A stretch of 64,000 nt of DNA from Actinacidiphila paucisporea (GTDB lineage Bacteria; Actinomycetota; Actinomycetes; Streptomycetales; Streptomycetaceae): positions 4,829 through 68,828 of the forward strand of contig NZ_FRBI01000015.1 in NCBI RefSeq assembly GCF_900142575.1, read 5' to 3'. Under the pieces are notes generated by a model. The model was given only the letters and a program-made list of their open reading frames with translations. It was not told where the DNA came from and made no database searches. Positions 24,617 through 34,331 of this stretch are shown here, piece by piece. Position 1 is the first letter of the stretch; every line of letters starts with the position of its first letter. Both the position numbers and the translations under genes were made by a program.

Positions 24617-26125
24617 TCAGGCGGCGGGGCGCAGGAAGGTGAACCGGGCGTCGCGCCACAGGGCGCGGAGGTCGGAGGCGTCGTCGTCGGACAGGACGTC
24701 ACCGGGTACGGCCCAGGACTGGACCGGCGTGGCATCGGCGGTGACCGCCGGCCAGCCCGGGTCGCCGGTGGCCGCGAAGTCGGCCCAGGAGCGGAGCATC
24801 CGGCCGGACAGGGCGCGGTCGTGGTCGTCGGGAACCCCGCCGATGAGGAAATGGGCGCCGATGGCGTCCAGGTTGCCGAAGGCGAAGGGGACGTCCGCGG
24901 CGTGCCAGGGCCTGGCCTCGCCGCGCCTGCGAGCGAAACGGGCCAGATACGCCCGGCCCCCGGCGGCCGCGTGGTACTCGGCGAGGCGGGTGGTGTACTC
25001 GCCGAACTTCGCGTCGCCGAAGACGGCCAGGTAGCGGTCGAGTACCGGGGTGCCGGGCATCAACGCCTGGTAGCCGTCGACCAGGGCCGACGGCAGGCCG
25101 AGGGCGTCGGCAAGGCCCGCCAGCCCCTCCTCGGTGGTGACCTCCCGCACGGCTCCCACCGCGTGGAGGAACCAGTACTCCTCCAGCGTGTGGCACACCA
25201 GCAGGTCCACCTCCCGCGCCGTGCCGGAGGCGATCATGCGGAGAGGATCGGCAGTCAGCACCTCGCCGTCGGCGACGGGCTGGAAGATCACCGGGTCGAA
25301 GGCGTGGGCCGCGGCCACCGGCTGGTCCCGGGAGCGGGCGGCCACCTGGTCGGACGCGGCCACCAGCGCCTGGGGTGTCAGGGACAGCAGCCCGTCCGCC
25401 GTCGGGGCGACACCCGCCGACGCCGCGATCCGCCTGGTGACCGCCGCAGCGAGCGCGACGGTGGAGAAGGCGTGGGGCACGCTGTGGGCGATGGCACGCC
25501 GGAACAGCCCCCTGCTCTTCTCCATGGCCATCAGGCAGGCCACCGAGCCTCCTCCGGCGGAATGCCCGGCGACGGTGACGTTCCCCGGGTCGCCGCCGAA
25601 GGCCTCGATGTTCTCCCGGACCCAGCGCAGAGCGGCGATCTGATCCAGCAGGCCGCGGTTGTCGGGGAAACCCGGAACATGCCCGAACCCCTCGAAGCCC
25701 ACCCGGTAGTTGCAGCTGACCACGATCAATCCGGCACGGGCCAGGGCTGTCCCGTCGAAGTCGGGCTGGGCGGACGAGCCGAAGGTATAGGCGCCGCCGT
25801 GTATCCAGAAGAACACCGGCAGTGCGCCACCGTCCGCGCGTTCAGGCACCCACACGTTGACACTCAGGACGTCTTCGTCCCCGGGACGCCACACGGGCGC
25901 TCCCGGCAGCTCTGCCGACTGCGGGGAAATAGGGCCGAAAGCCGAGCAGTCCCTGACCCCGCCCCAGACCGGCCCCGGTTGCGGTCCCCGGAACCGGCGA
26001 GCGCCGAAAGGTGCGGCGGCGTACGGGATGCCGAGGACGGTGGTGACACCGTCGGATCGTACGCCCCGGACATGACCGCTCGTCGTCTCGAAGGCCCTTC
26101 CGGCACCGCGTGGCTGCTCACTCAT
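24617..26125 (-). CDS. Type B carboxylesterase (para-nitrobenzyl esterase family)
   Basis: The 502-residue protein has the family signatures LGIPYAAAPFGARRFRGPQP, the oxyanion loop FFWIHGGAYTFGS, and the nucleophile elbow VTVAGHSAGGGSVACLM (Ser about 194). The typical EDVLSVNVWVP segment precedes the oxyanion hole. It is a soluble alpha/beta hydrolase that should cleave carboxylic esters; the substrate is unknown. There is no signal peptide. It stands alone; the 240-base gap upstream to TerD contains its promoter but no clear motif. Confidence 0.92.
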   Translation of the reverse strand: MSEQPRGAGRAFETTSGHVRGVRSDGVTTVLGIPYAAAPFGARRFRGPQPGPVWGGVRDCSAFGPISPQSAELPGAPVWRPGDEDVLSVNVWVPERADGGALPVFFWIHGGAYTFGSSAQPDFDGTALARAGLIVVSCNYRVGFEGFGHVPGFPDNRGLLDQIAALRWVRENIEAFGGDPGNVTVAGHSAGGGSVACLMAMEKSRGLFRRAIAHSVPHAFSTVALAAAVTRRIAASAGVAPTADGLLSLTPQALVAASDQVAARSRDQPVAAAHAFDPVIFQPVADGEVLTADPLRMIASGTAREVDLLVCHTLEEYWFLHAVGAVREVTTEEGLAGLADALGLPSALVDGYQALMPGTPVLDRYLAVFGDAKFGEYTTRLAEYHAAAGGRAYLARFARRRGEARPWHAADVPFAFGNLDAIGAHFLIGGVPDDHDRALSGRMLRSWADFAATGDPGWPAVTADATPVQSWAVPGDVLSDDDASDLRALWRDARFTFLRPAA

Positions 26126-26364
26126 CGTGCGCCAGTCTCGCTCAGGACGGGCGCCGATGCGACCGGGTTCGGACTCGGCCGACGGCAGCGCGGCCGTTCA
26201 ACCGTTCACCGGGACCGCACACGTTCGGCAGCGACACCCCAACAGACAACACCGGCCGCCCTGCCGGTCGGCCGGTCGGCTTTTCGGCCCCGCTGCCGCG
26301 GGCGGCTGCCCGGCCGCTCTACGGGGCCGTACTGGCCGGGACGACCGCTCGGGGCGGTCGGTGG

Positions 26365-26898
26365 TCAGGCCGGCGGGTGGCCCATCGTCCGGCTGAAGGT
26401 GTCGGGGTCGGCGTCGTAGCCGACCAGCAGGCTGCGGAACTCCCATGCGCCCGACGCGGCGCGGGTGAACTCCGCCACCGTCGCCCCCGTGGCGGGGCCG
26501 ACCGAGGCGAAGTCGCCCTCGGCCAGCACGGTGTAGCCGGTCACGAGTTGGTAGGCCGGATTTGCCACCGTCCGGAACTCCAGTCGGCCGAAGCTCTGTT
26601 GGATCGCCACGCCCACCACGACCCGGCCGTATTCGGAGCTGAGCCGGCTCAGGTCGAGGGTCAGCACCTCGTCGAAGCCCAGGCCTTTGCCGTCGGTGCT
26701 GTCGCGGTTGAGCCATATCGTGCCGTCGGGCGAGAACCGGCTGCCGAAGGCGACCAGGTACGCCGGGTCGCCGTGCTCCGCCCCGACGCGGTACGTCGCA
26801 GCGATCAGGTCCAGATCGCTCGGCGGAGTCCCCAGTGGACTCGGGTCCCACTTCAGCCGTGCCTCGGCCCGTTCGATGCCCTTGCTGAGGCCGCTCAT
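26365..26898 (-). CDS. TerD-family stress protein
   Basis: The 177-residue product shows the TerD/CABP fold: LKWDPSPLGTPPSDLDLIAA, DSTDGKGLGFDEVLTLDLSR and FTRAASGAWEFRSLLVGYDA. TerD-family proteins bind calcium and are linked to tellurite and envelope stress; streptomycetes carry many paralogues. ATG 26898 is preceded by GGGGAGG at 7 bases. The MSGLSKGIERAEARLKW start is typical. It is a single-gene unit. Confidence 0.92.
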   Translation of the reverse strand: MSGLSKGIERAEARLKWDPSPLGTPPSDLDLIAATYRVGAEHGDPAYLVAFGSRFSPDGTIWLNRDSTDGKGLGFDEVLTLDLSRLSSEYGRVVVGVAIQQSFGRLEFRTVANPAYQLVTGYTVLAEGDFASVGPATGATVAEFTRAASGAWEFRSLLVGYDADPDTFSRTMGHPPA

Positions 26899-27276
26899 CG
26901 GACGCCTCCCCCTGGGGCGGCCGTGTATGGGCCGCCACCTCATATTCTCGTGTAACGCTTGCGCGCCCTCGCTGTCCACACCTTCCCGCCCCGGGCTGCT
27001 TCGAGCGGCGTCTTCCGGCCATCCCGGCCCACGGGCGGTTGCGGAGCTGTCGGTGCGCCTCCAGGGTCGCCCCGTCGACGGCCGTATCGTGCGGGTGGCA
27101 GCGCACCTGCCGATCCGCAGGACGCCCGCGGCCGAGGCGGCAGCGACAAGCGTAAGGCCATGCAGGAGGGAATCGCCCGAGCCGCGGAACGGCACGGCAT
27201 CGCCGCCGAGAACGAGGCACGCAGCTCCGACGGCGAGATCCGCTGCGATGCGCCGGCCACCGGAGCCGGAGGGTTT
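26899..27276. other. Gap between TerD and SDR genes
   Basis: No gene is supported. A plus-strand stretch at about 27140-27240 reads like a protein fragment (DKRKAMQEGIARAAERHGIA) but has no start, no conserved partner and an unclear end, so it may be a gene remnant. Confidence 0.4.
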
Positions 27277-28047
27277 TCAGCGGGCGATCACGGCCGTTCC
27301 GGTGCGGCCGCCGTCGACGTCGACGACGGCGCCGTGGACGAAAGCGGCCTCGTCGCCGGCGAGCCACAGGGCGGCGTAGGCGACGGCGTCGGGGGTCCCG
27401 ACGGCGCCGGCGGGGGTGCCGTGCATCATCACCTCGCCGGGGTGGGGCTCCTCGCCCGGAGCGGCGGGAGGCACGATCACGCCGGGGGATACGGCGTTGA
27501 CCCGCACCCCGCTGGGGCCGAACTCGGCTGCCCAGGCCCGGGTGAGGGTCTCCACAGCGCCCTTGGTCGAGCTGTAGAGGGCGCCGACGGGGATGCCCAG
27601 GCGGGCGATCCAGGAGCCGAGGTTGACGATGGCGCCGCCGCCCGCCGCGGCCATGGCGGGGGCGATCGCGGCCGTCAGGAAGAACGGGGCCTTGACGTTC
27701 ACCGCGTACACCCGGTCGAAGGTCTCCTCGTCTGTGGTGCCGGTAGTGGCGGGCGGGTAGATGCCGGCGTTGTTCACCAGGATGTCGAGGCGGCCGCCGA
27801 GCGTTCGGCGTGCCTCATCCGCCAGTGCGCGGGAGGCTGCGGCGCTGCCGTCGAGGTCGGCGCGGACGAAGTCGGCGCGACCGCCGGCGGCGCGGATCCC
27901 CTCGACGACCCGTACCCCTCGCTCCTGGCTGCGGCCCGAGACGATGACGTGGGCGCCCTCGGCGGCGAACACCTCGGCGATCGCCTGGCCGATGTTGCTC
28001 GTCGAGCCGGTGACGAGTGCGGTCTTGCCCTGCAGTCGTGCGGTCAT
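27277..28047 (-). CDS. Short-chain dehydrogenase/reductase
   Basis: The 256-residue product is a classical SDR: cofactor motif TGSTSNIG (residues 14-21), NNAG, a catalytic Ser and the YSSTK tetrad segment, and a C-terminal substrate lid. Substrate unknown; it will be an NAD(P)(H)-dependent alcohol or ketone oxidoreductase. It is divergent from the TetR gene at 28192, with a palindrome between, a common arrangement for a TetR repressor and its target. Confidence 0.92.
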   Translation of the reverse strand: MTARLQGKTALVTGSTSNIGQAIAEVFAAEGAHVIVSGRSQERGVRVVEGIRAAGGRADFVRADLDGSAAASRALADEARRTLGGRLDILVNNAGIYPPATTGTTDEETFDRVYAVNVKAPFFLTAAIAPAMAAAGGGAIVNLGSWIARLGIPVGALYSSTKGAVETLTRAWAAEFGPSGVRVNAVSPGVIVPPAAPGEEPHPGEVMMHGTPAGAVGTPDAVAYAALWLAGDEAAFVHGAVVDVDGGRTGTAVIAR

Positions 28048-28122
28048 GGCCTGAACCCCTGACGTGCGTACTGGTCAGCGGCTCCGGTCGGAGCCGTCGA
28101 ACCGAGGGTGCTCCGGGAAAAA

Positions 28123-28138
28123 TGGACCAGCAAGTCCA
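28123..28138. promoter_or_regulatory. Putative TetR operator between SDR and TetR genes
   Basis: TGGAC (28123-28127) and GTCCA (28134-28138) form a perfect inverted repeat with 6 bases between. It sits mid-way in the 144-base divergent region, just upstream of a TATGCT hexamer (28157-28162) that could be the -10 of the TetR gene. TetR dimers typically bind such palindromes. Confidence 0.55.
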
Positions 28139-28191
28139 GAAACGGCGTGGCCGTCCTATGCTGGATCCAGGTCCGACCAGGAGGCACCTCG

Positions 28192-28836
28192 ATGGCGCAG
28201 ACGCTGACCGCGAAGGGGCGGGCCACCAAGGCCCGTATCGTCGAGGGGGCGGCCGAGGAACTGCGGGAGCGCGGGGTCGCCGCCACCACGCTGGACGACA
28301 TCCGCTCGCGCACCGGCACCAGCAAGAGCCAGCTCTTCCACTACTTCCCCGGTGGCAGGGACGACCTGCTGCTCGCGGTGGCGCAGTTCGAAGCGGACCG
28401 GGTGCTGCACGACCAGCAGCCGCACCTGGGCGAACTGGACAGCTGGCAGTCCTGGCAGCAGTGGCGGGACGCGCTGGTCGATCGTTACGAGTCGCAGGGC
28501 GACCAGTGCCCGCTCGGCTCGCTGTTCCTGCAGGTGGGACGGGACCGCCCCGGTGCGCGGGCGATCGTACTCGAGCTGATGCGCCAATGGCAGGAGCACC
28601 TGGCCCGCGGTATCCGCGCCCTGCAGGACGGCGGTCTGGTCTCCCCGGAACTGGACCCGCGGAAGGAGGCGGCAGCGCTGCTGGCCGGGATCCAGGGAGG
28701 CGTGCTGATCATGATGTCCACCGGCAACTCGGCCCACCTGCGAGCAGCCGTCGACACCGCCACCGCCCACCTGCGCGCCTCCGCGGCCGACGCTCAACCG
28801 CGGGGACGGACAGACCACCGCCTTGCGGTTCCATAA
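28192..28836 (+). CDS. TetR/AcrR-family transcriptional regulator
   Basis: The N-terminal helix-turn-helix is clear: GVAATTLDDIRSRTGTSKSQ, then LFHYFPGGRDDLL; the C-terminal 140 residues form the ligand-binding domain (TetR_C). It is 214 residues. AGGAGG stands 7 bases before ATG 28192. The divergent SDR gene is the probable target, and the palindrome in between the probable operator. The effector is unknown. Confidence 0.92.
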   Translation: MAQTLTAKGRATKARIVEGAAEELRERGVAATTLDDIRSRTGTSKSQLFHYFPGGRDDLLLAVAQFEADRVLHDQQPHLGELDSWQSWQQWRDALVDRYESQGDQCPLGSLFLQVGRDRPGARAIVLELMRQWQEHLARGIRALQDGGLVSPELDPRKEAAALLAGIQGGVLIMMSTGNSAHLRAAVDTATAHLRASAADAQPRGRTDHRLAVP

Positions 28837-28881
28837 GCTCAGCCAGCCGGGGCACGGTGCCGCCGGACGGGGCTCCGATGT

Positions 28882-28953
28882 CCGCCACCCGACCAGCCGC
28901 GCCTCCAGTGTCGGGCGCCGCCACCCGACCAGCCGCGCCTCCAGTGTCGGGCG
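28882..28953. repeat. Perfect 36-bp tandem duplication
   Basis: Positions 28882-28917 are repeated exactly at 28918-28953 (each begins CCGCCACCCGACC). It lies in the gap between the convergent TetR and AI-2E-type genes. No hairpin function is apparent; it looks like a recent duplication. Confidence 0.9.
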
Positions 28954-29013
28954 GCGAACACCGGCCGGGTGAGAGCTTCTTCACAGTGCTCGGCACCTTG
29001 GCGGCAAGCGTGG

Positions 29014-30363
29014 TCAGGAAGCGTCGGTGCGAGGGAAGACGTACTCGTCGAGCACGATGCCGAGGGCCACGGCGGCCGGGATGGCCACCAGGCCGCCGAT
29101 GATGCCAAGCAGCGAGCCGCCGGCCAGGACCGCGACGACCGTCACCACCGGATGCACGTCCACCGCGAACTTCATGGCCCGCGGCATGATCAGGTAGTCC
29201 TCGGCGACCCGGAACCCGATGTAGAAGGCCGCGGTGGCGAGGGCCACCGGGAGCGAGACGGTCAGTGCGACCAGGCTGACCACGATGCCGCCGACCGTCG
29301 AGCCCACCACGGGCACCATGTCCATCAGCGCCACGAAGACGCCCAGGGCGGCGGCGTAGGGCACGCCGATGACCTCGCACCACACGAAGGTGGCGACGCC
29401 CGCGATCGCGGAGGTCGCGATGTTGCCGAGCATGTACCGGCCGACGCGGCTGAGGATCTCCTCGGTGACGGTCTCCACCCGGGTGCGCCGGGTGCCGGGG
29501 ACGAAGCGGTAGCAGAACTGCTTGATCGTGGGCAGCGCCGCCATCACGTAGAGGGTGACGGTGATCACGATGACGGTGGACGTGATGAGGCTGATCACCA
29601 GCTGGCCGGCCCCCAGCACCCCGCCGGCCACCTGGGACGCACCCCCGGCGCTCAACCGCGACTGCGCCTTCTCGATGATGTGGTAACGGTCCTCGAGCCG
29701 CCCCAGGGTGGAGTGGTGGTCGTGCAACTGCTCGCGCCAGCGGGGTATCCCGTCGCTCAGCGCGTTCACCGCGTCGGTCACCGGCGGGATGACCAGCGCC
29801 AGGAATCCGGCCAGCACACCGGCGAACCCGGCGAGCACCGCCGCCACCGACCAGCTGCGGCGCAGGCCGAGCCGCCCCAGCAAGGCGACCACCGGCTCCA
29901 GGCTGACCGCGATGAAGACGGCCAGCAGCAGGAGGGTCAGCAGCTCGCTGAGCTTGAGCACGGTCTGCACCAGGAGCCATGCCAGGCTCCCGCCGAGGGC
30001 CAGCCCGAAGCCGATCTGGAACCAGGAACGCCGCGCGGCGCTCACCCCGCCGAGCCTGCGCCGCCACCCCTCGGCAGCCGGACTTGCGCCCTGTACGGCG
30101 CCCGCGGGTGGCCGCGGGTCGGCCGCGTCGACCGCACCCTCGGAAGTGTCGGTCTTCCGCCGGGCAGCCTCGGAGTCCGCGCCGTCGGGACCGGCCGCTT
30201 CGGGGCCGATCGCTTCTCCGTCGGCCGCTTCGGCATCCGGGGTCCGGGGACGGGCCGCTTCGGTGCCGCCCTGCTCCCTCGGAGCCTCGGTGCCGTCCTG
30301 CCGGTGCGGGTCGGAGACGGCGGACCCGAGCCGCGATGACGCCTGGGCGGGCATGTCTGGCAC
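29014..30363 (-). CDS. AI-2E family (PerM/UPF0118) membrane transporter
   Basis: After a charged Pro/Ala/Asp-rich cytoplasmic N-terminus of about 120 residues, eight or so hydrophobic segments follow the AI-2E exporter pattern: FGLALGGSLAWLLVQTVLKL, LLLLAVFIAVSLEPVVALLG, ALGVFVALMDMVPVVGSTVG and IIGGLVAIPAAVALGIVLDE. Members export AI-2 or act as Na+/H+ antiporters; the substrate here is not known. GTG 30363 is chosen because GGGGGA lies 7 bases upstream; ATG 30354 is the alternative. It is transcribed alone. Confidence 0.88.
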   Translation of the reverse strand: MPDMPAQASSRLGSAVSDPHRQDGTEAPREQGGTEAARPRTPDAEAADGEAIGPEAAGPDGADSEAARRKTDTSEGAVDAADPRPPAGAVQGASPAAEGWRRRLGGVSAARRSWFQIGFGLALGGSLAWLLVQTVLKLSELLTLLLLAVFIAVSLEPVVALLGRLGLRRSWSVAAVLAGFAGVLAGFLALVIPPVTDAVNALSDGIPRWREQLHDHHSTLGRLEDRYHIIEKAQSRLSAGGASQVAGGVLGAGQLVISLITSTVIVITVTLYVMAALPTIKQFCYRFVPGTRRTRVETVTEEILSRVGRYMLGNIATSAIAGVATFVWCEVIGVPYAAALGVFVALMDMVPVVGSTVGGIVVSLVALTVSLPVALATAAFYIGFRVAEDYLIMPRAMKFAVDVHPVVTVVAVLAGGSLLGIIGGLVAIPAAVALGIVLDEYVFPRTDAS

Positions 30364-30622
30364 TGCGCCATCCCCCTTCGTGACGACGGTCCTGGAGTCG
30401 GTTCCGCGATGCCGCAGCCCGGACCCTTCGACCGACAGCACAACCTGGCGTCCGCCTGCCCCCGTGCGGACGGAAGATTCGCGTCGGCCCCGCCGGTTCA
30501 CCCGTACGGCCCGCTTGCCGATGTGTCGCGGCCCGAACCGGGCACCGATGTGGTGTGCGGCCGCCGCGGGAACGCCGGCGGCTCGCCCTCGCCCACACCG
30601 TCACGAAGAAGGGGACCAGCCG

Positions 30623-31000
30623 ATGACCGCATGGACCGAGGACGAACTGGCCCGGATCGGGACCGCGGACGAACTGCAGATCTCGCCCGCCCGGAGCGGC
30701 GGCAAGCCCGGCCGGGCGACGACGATCTGGGTGGTGCCCGACGGGGACGACCTCTACGTCCGCGCCTACCGCGGCCGGGGCGGCCAGTGGTTCCAGGCCG
30801 CCACGGCCGCCCACGAGGGGCGGATCAGCGCCGGCGGCGTGACCAAGGACGTCACGCTCGCCGAAGTCGACGAGCCGGCCCTCGGCGACCGGCTGGACGC
30901 GGCCTACCGCGCCAAGTACGGCCATTACGGCCCCGACTACGTCGACCCCATGGTCGCGGAGACCGCCCGCGCCGCCACCCTCAGGCTGCTTCCCCGCTAG
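30623..31000 (+). CDS. DUF2255 family protein
   Basis: The 125-residue protein starts with TAWTEDELARIGTADELQIS and includes TIWVVPDGDDLYVRAYRGRG and GQWFQAATAAHEGRISAGGV, the DUF2255 pattern (flavin-reductase-like beta barrel, function unknown). ATG 30623 has AAGGGG about 9 bases upstream. It is divergent from the AI-2E gene and 219 bases ahead of the spermidine-synthase-like gene. Confidence 0.88.
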   Translation: MTAWTEDELARIGTADELQISPARSGGKPGRATTIWVVPDGDDLYVRAYRGRGGQWFQAATAAHEGRISAGGVTKDVTLAEVDEPALGDRLDAAYRAKYGHYGPDYVDPMVAETARAATLRLLPR

Positions 31001-31219
31001 GGGCGCCGTTCGCGTCAGGCGGCCGGAAAGGAGCTACGCCCCGGCGCCGCTTGCGGTTCCCGGATCTTCCCAAGGTCACAGCGGTGCCGAGCGCCGGCCG
31101 GCGGGGGCCGGGTACCGACCGTCGGCGGCGACGGGGGCGGCAACGCTGTCATCATCGAGGCTTCAGGCGGCGCACCCCCGAGCCGGCACCGCTCAGCGGC
31201 CGCCCAGAAGGAAGAGCAG

Positions 31220-31948
31220 ATGAGCTTGCGTTTCGAGGAACTCGACTGGGCCACCACCCCGATGGGCGACATCAGCCTGCGCAGGCGGCGCGACCCCGCC
31301 TCGGGCGACGACGTCCACGAGGTGAAGCTCGGGGACGAGTTCCTCATGTCCAGCCTCTTCACCGCGGGCGAGACCGCACTCACGGAACTCGCCCTGGCCG
31401 CGCTGCCGAACGAGGAGCTGGACGTCGCCGTCGGGGGCCTCGGCCTGGGCTATACGGCCGTGGCGGCACTCGACGACCCGCGGGTGGCGTCACTGGTCGT
31501 CGTCGACGCGATCAGCAAGGTCATCGAGTGGCACCAGAAGCACCTCGTACCGCTGGGCGCGCGGCTGACCGCCGACGAGCGGTGCCGCCTGGTCCACGGC
31601 GACTTCTTCGCCCTGGCAGCCGGAACCGACGGCTTCGACCCGGCCGAGCCCGGGCGCCGATTCCACGCCGTCCTGCTGGATGTCGACCACTCACCCGAGC
31701 ATGTCCTCCATCCGCGGCACGCCGCGCTCTACCAGCCCGACGGGCTGCGCGCTCTGGCGGCACACCTCCACCCCGGCGGTGTCTTCGCCCTGTGGTCCAA
31801 CGACCCGCCCAGCGACGCCTTCACCTCCCTGCTAGGCACCACCTTCGCCCGCGCCGAAGCCCACACCGTCGCCTTCGCCAACCCCTTGCAGGACCGCACC
31901 GCCGCCAACACCGTCTACGTGGCGGTCAAGGCCGCGGGCGACCGGTAG
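31220..31948 (+). CDS. Spermidine-synthase-like (class I SAM fold) protein
   Basis: The 242-residue product has the Rossmann-type motif VAVGGLGLGYTAVAAL, an acidic strand end VVVDAISKVIEWH and VLLDVDHSPEHVLHPRHAAL, as in polyamine synthase-like proteins that lack the N-terminal beta domain. Such proteins may transfer aminopropyl or methyl groups; activity cannot be told from sequence. ATG 31220 has GGAAGAG 5 bases upstream. Confidence 0.8.
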   Translation: MSLRFEELDWATTPMGDISLRRRRDPASGDDVHEVKLGDEFLMSSLFTAGETALTELALAALPNEELDVAVGGLGLGYTAVAALDDPRVASLVVVDAISKVIEWHQKHLVPLGARLTADERCRLVHGDFFALAAGTDGFDPAEPGRRFHAVLLDVDHSPEHVLHPRHAALYQPDGLRALAAHLHPGGVFALWSNDPPSDAFTSLLGTTFARAEAHTVAFANPLQDRTAANTVYVAVKAAGDR

Positions 31949-32153
31949 CAACACCGGTTTCCTTGCCGGCGTCGATCACATCGGGGCGCATCGGGGCCGG
32001 GTCTGGGCGCGTGCGAAAGCCGCGGAGCGGCACGCCCGCAGGTCAGCGTCGCGCACATGCCCCGCGGCAACTTGCCGCTGTTCATAAGTGTTTGCGACGA
32101 CAGGGGTGGGACAGGAGGGGCTGAAGTGCTCCATGAAACGAAAGGAGACGGCC

Positions 32154-32600
32154 ATGAGAACACGTAGGCATGCAGCCGCCCTCGGCTTATGCGGGGCAGT
32201 CTGTGCGGCAATGACGCTCTTCGGCTCCGGGACGGCTTCCGCCGGCGTGGGCAGCTACCCGCATGACAACCAGGACCCGTCCGCATCGGGCTGTAACAAC
32301 GACGCCATCACCGCCAGCTCCGCGAACGTCGGCGGCGGCGCGACCATCCTGCTGCGCTACAGCCCCAGTTGCCGCACGGTGTGGGCGCACATCCAGGGTG
32401 CCGCGCCGAGGACCCAGGACAACGCGGGCGGCTCGGCTCTCATCTACCGGGAGAGCGACGGCGCAGGTATCCGCACCTACTGCGGTGCCGCCACCAGCTG
32501 CTACACCCCGATGCTCTACGACGCGGGCATGACGTCCCACGCCACGGGCACCAACGACACCGGCTTCACCATCTACAGCGGCACCACCGGCTCTTACTGA
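32154..32600 (+). CDS. Secreted DUF2690 family protein
   Basis: The 148-residue precursor has a Sec signal peptide (basic start, hydrophobic core, likely cleavage after GTASA, about residue 30). The mature part, from YPHDNQDPSASGCNNDAITA to VWAHIQGAA, matches DUF2690, with paired Cys suggesting a disulfide. Members are small secreted actinobacterial proteins of unknown role. ATG 32154 has GGAG at 7 bases; ATG 32133 is less likely. A strong hairpin follows the gene. Confidence 0.87.
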   Translation: MRTRRHAAALGLCGAVCAAMTLFGSGTASAGVGSYPHDNQDPSASGCNNDAITASSANVGGGATILLRYSPSCRTVWAHIQGAAPRTQDNAGGSALIYRESDGAGIRTYCGAATSCYTPMLYDAGMTSHATGTNDTGFTIYSGTTGSY

Positions 32601-32640
32601 CCGGTGACGCGGGACCGCGTGACCGCCCGTGCCCGACCTG

Positions 32641-32668
32641 GAGCCCGCCGGCCGTAGCCGGCGGGCTC
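32641..32668. terminator. Hairpin terminator after the DUF2690 gene
   Basis: A perfect 12-bp stem (GAGCCCGCCGGC at 32641-32652, its complement at 32657-32668) with a CGTA loop lies 40 bases past the stop. It is GC-rich without a U-tract, as usual in Streptomyces. Confidence 0.75.
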
Positions 32669-32820
32669 CGGCCTGTGCGGGGCCGGCTCCCCGCCGGGTG
32701 CCACCGGCCCCACCGCCACCGCCCGTCAGCAGCGCGCACCTGAGCGGTCACAGGTCGTGGGATATCCGTGACCTGCTGTCCCTCAGCGGCGTCCCGGACG
32801 CCGGCACACGGAACAAGGAG

Positions 32821-33423
32821 CCCGAAGATCATCGAGCCCACCGACGCGATCGTGAAGCTGACCGCGACCTGCGTCTGCGGGTCGGACCTGTGGCCCTACC
32901 GCGGCGTCGAGCCTGTCGACCACCAGGTCATGGGCACGAGTGCGTGGGCGTGGTCGAGGAGGTCGGCTCCGAGGTCAGGACGATCAAGCCCGGGGACTTC
33001 GTGATCGGCTCGTTCGTCATCTCCGACAACACCTGCGAGATCTGTCGGGCCGGCTTCCAGTCCAAGTGCGTGCACGCCCAGTTCGTCGCGCAGACCGTCG
33101 GCACCCAGGCCGAGAAGGCCCGCATCCCGTACGCGGACGGCACCCTGGTGGCCACCCCGGGACACCCCGGTCCCGAGCTGATCCCGGACATGCTGGCCGC
33201 CTCCGACGTGCTCGGCACCGGCTGGTACGCCGCAGTCGCCGCCCAGGCAGGGCCCGGCAGGACCGTGGCGGTCGTCGGCGACGGCGCCGTGGGCCTGATG
33301 GCCGTTCTCGCCGCCAAGCAGCTGGGCGCGGAACGCGTCATCGCCATGTCCCGCCACCCCGAGCGGCAGAAGCTGGCCCGCCACTACGGCGCCACCGACA
33401 TCAAGGTCCTCCTCACCCTCTGA
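32821..33423 (+). pseudogene. Zinc-dependent alcohol dehydrogenase, decayed
   Basis: Homology starts mid-domain at PKIIEPTDAIVKLTATCVCG (the usual first 20 or so residues are missing), runs to VEPVDHQVMG, and continues in another frame from HECVGVVEEVGSEVRTIKPG. One missing C near 32935 (GGGCACGAG for GGGCCACGAG) explains the shift. The Rossmann part is present (VAVVGDGAVGLMAVLAAKQL), but the protein stops at 33423 soon after, where intact enzymes have some 130 more residues. So it has a lost start, a frameshift and a truncated C-terminus. The zinc ligands CxxS/D and HE remain recognisable. Confidence 0.85.
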
Positions 33424-34276
33424 CGCGCCTCCACCCGCCCTGGCCCGCCCCGCCCCGCCGCAGCGGGCTCTTCGCCCCGGCAGGGGAGGAGCCGGGGCCG
33501 TCCATCCGCCTCCACACGGGGAAGACCACCGGGCTGAGCGTGGCCAGGAGGTACACACCGCCAACCGCCAGCATCGTGCCGAACAGACCGGCCGAATCGA
33601 CGAAGAGGCCGGCGGCGAGCCCGCCCAGCGGAGTGATCAGCAGGACCGAGGCGGTTGTCGCGCTCAGCACGCGGCTGCGCAACTCCTCGGGCACGGTCTC
33701 GTACATCATTGTGGCCACAATGGGGTTGAGAGCGCCGAAGGCGAGGCCTTCGACCGCCATCGTCACGGCCAGCGGCGCCACGGTGTCGGTGAAGGCGCGT
33801 GCGTGAACCGGGAGGAGCACGGCGCTCCAGCTCTGGTCAAGGCCCTTCGTGACGAGGGTCGTGAGGCAGATGCCGAGGAGGAGCGGTGTGGCGAGCACAT
33901 AGCGGTAGCCCTCACCCAACGCGCGTCGGTACGTGCGCGGCTTCGCCGGTCCGGATCGCTTCCTCGGCTGGGCTTCGGCCAGTCCGCGCAGGCGGAACGC
34001 GAGGAGTGAAGCCGACACGGCGAACGTCGCGGCGTCCAGGAACAGGACATTCTGTGCGCCCAGGAGGGCGATGAGCACACCGCCGACCGCCGAACCGATC
34101 ATCCCCGCGCAGTGAGAGGCACCGTCGTACCACGCTGCGGCACGGGCCAGCGGCATCCCGGCGGAGTCGGCGAGCGTGGGCAGAAGTACGCCGCGGGCGG
34201 TCTCGCCCGGGGCGTGGAACAGCCCGGTGACGGGGTGCGGGGCATCGAGACGCGGCGCATCCTGGCACGGGAATGG
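33413..34276 (-). pseudogene. MFS transporter remnant, N-terminally and internally deleted
   Basis: Homology begins at TGLFHAPGETARGVLLPTLA, which in MFS exporters is around transmembrane helix 4, so helices 1-3 are missing. TM4-6 follow (GSAVGGVLIALLGAQNVLFL). An apparent internal deletion joins DTVAPLAVTMAVEG to LAFGALNPIVATMMYETVPE, removing about three helices. The open frame extends to 34345 but that leader is not protein-like. The 3' end overlaps the alcohol dehydrogenase pseudogene tail-to-tail by 11 bases. Confidence 0.75.
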
Positions 34277-34331
34277 CCCTCGGCGCATGTCACATACGCT
34301 TCGCCCCAACTCAGGCTGGTACGTTGCGCAT

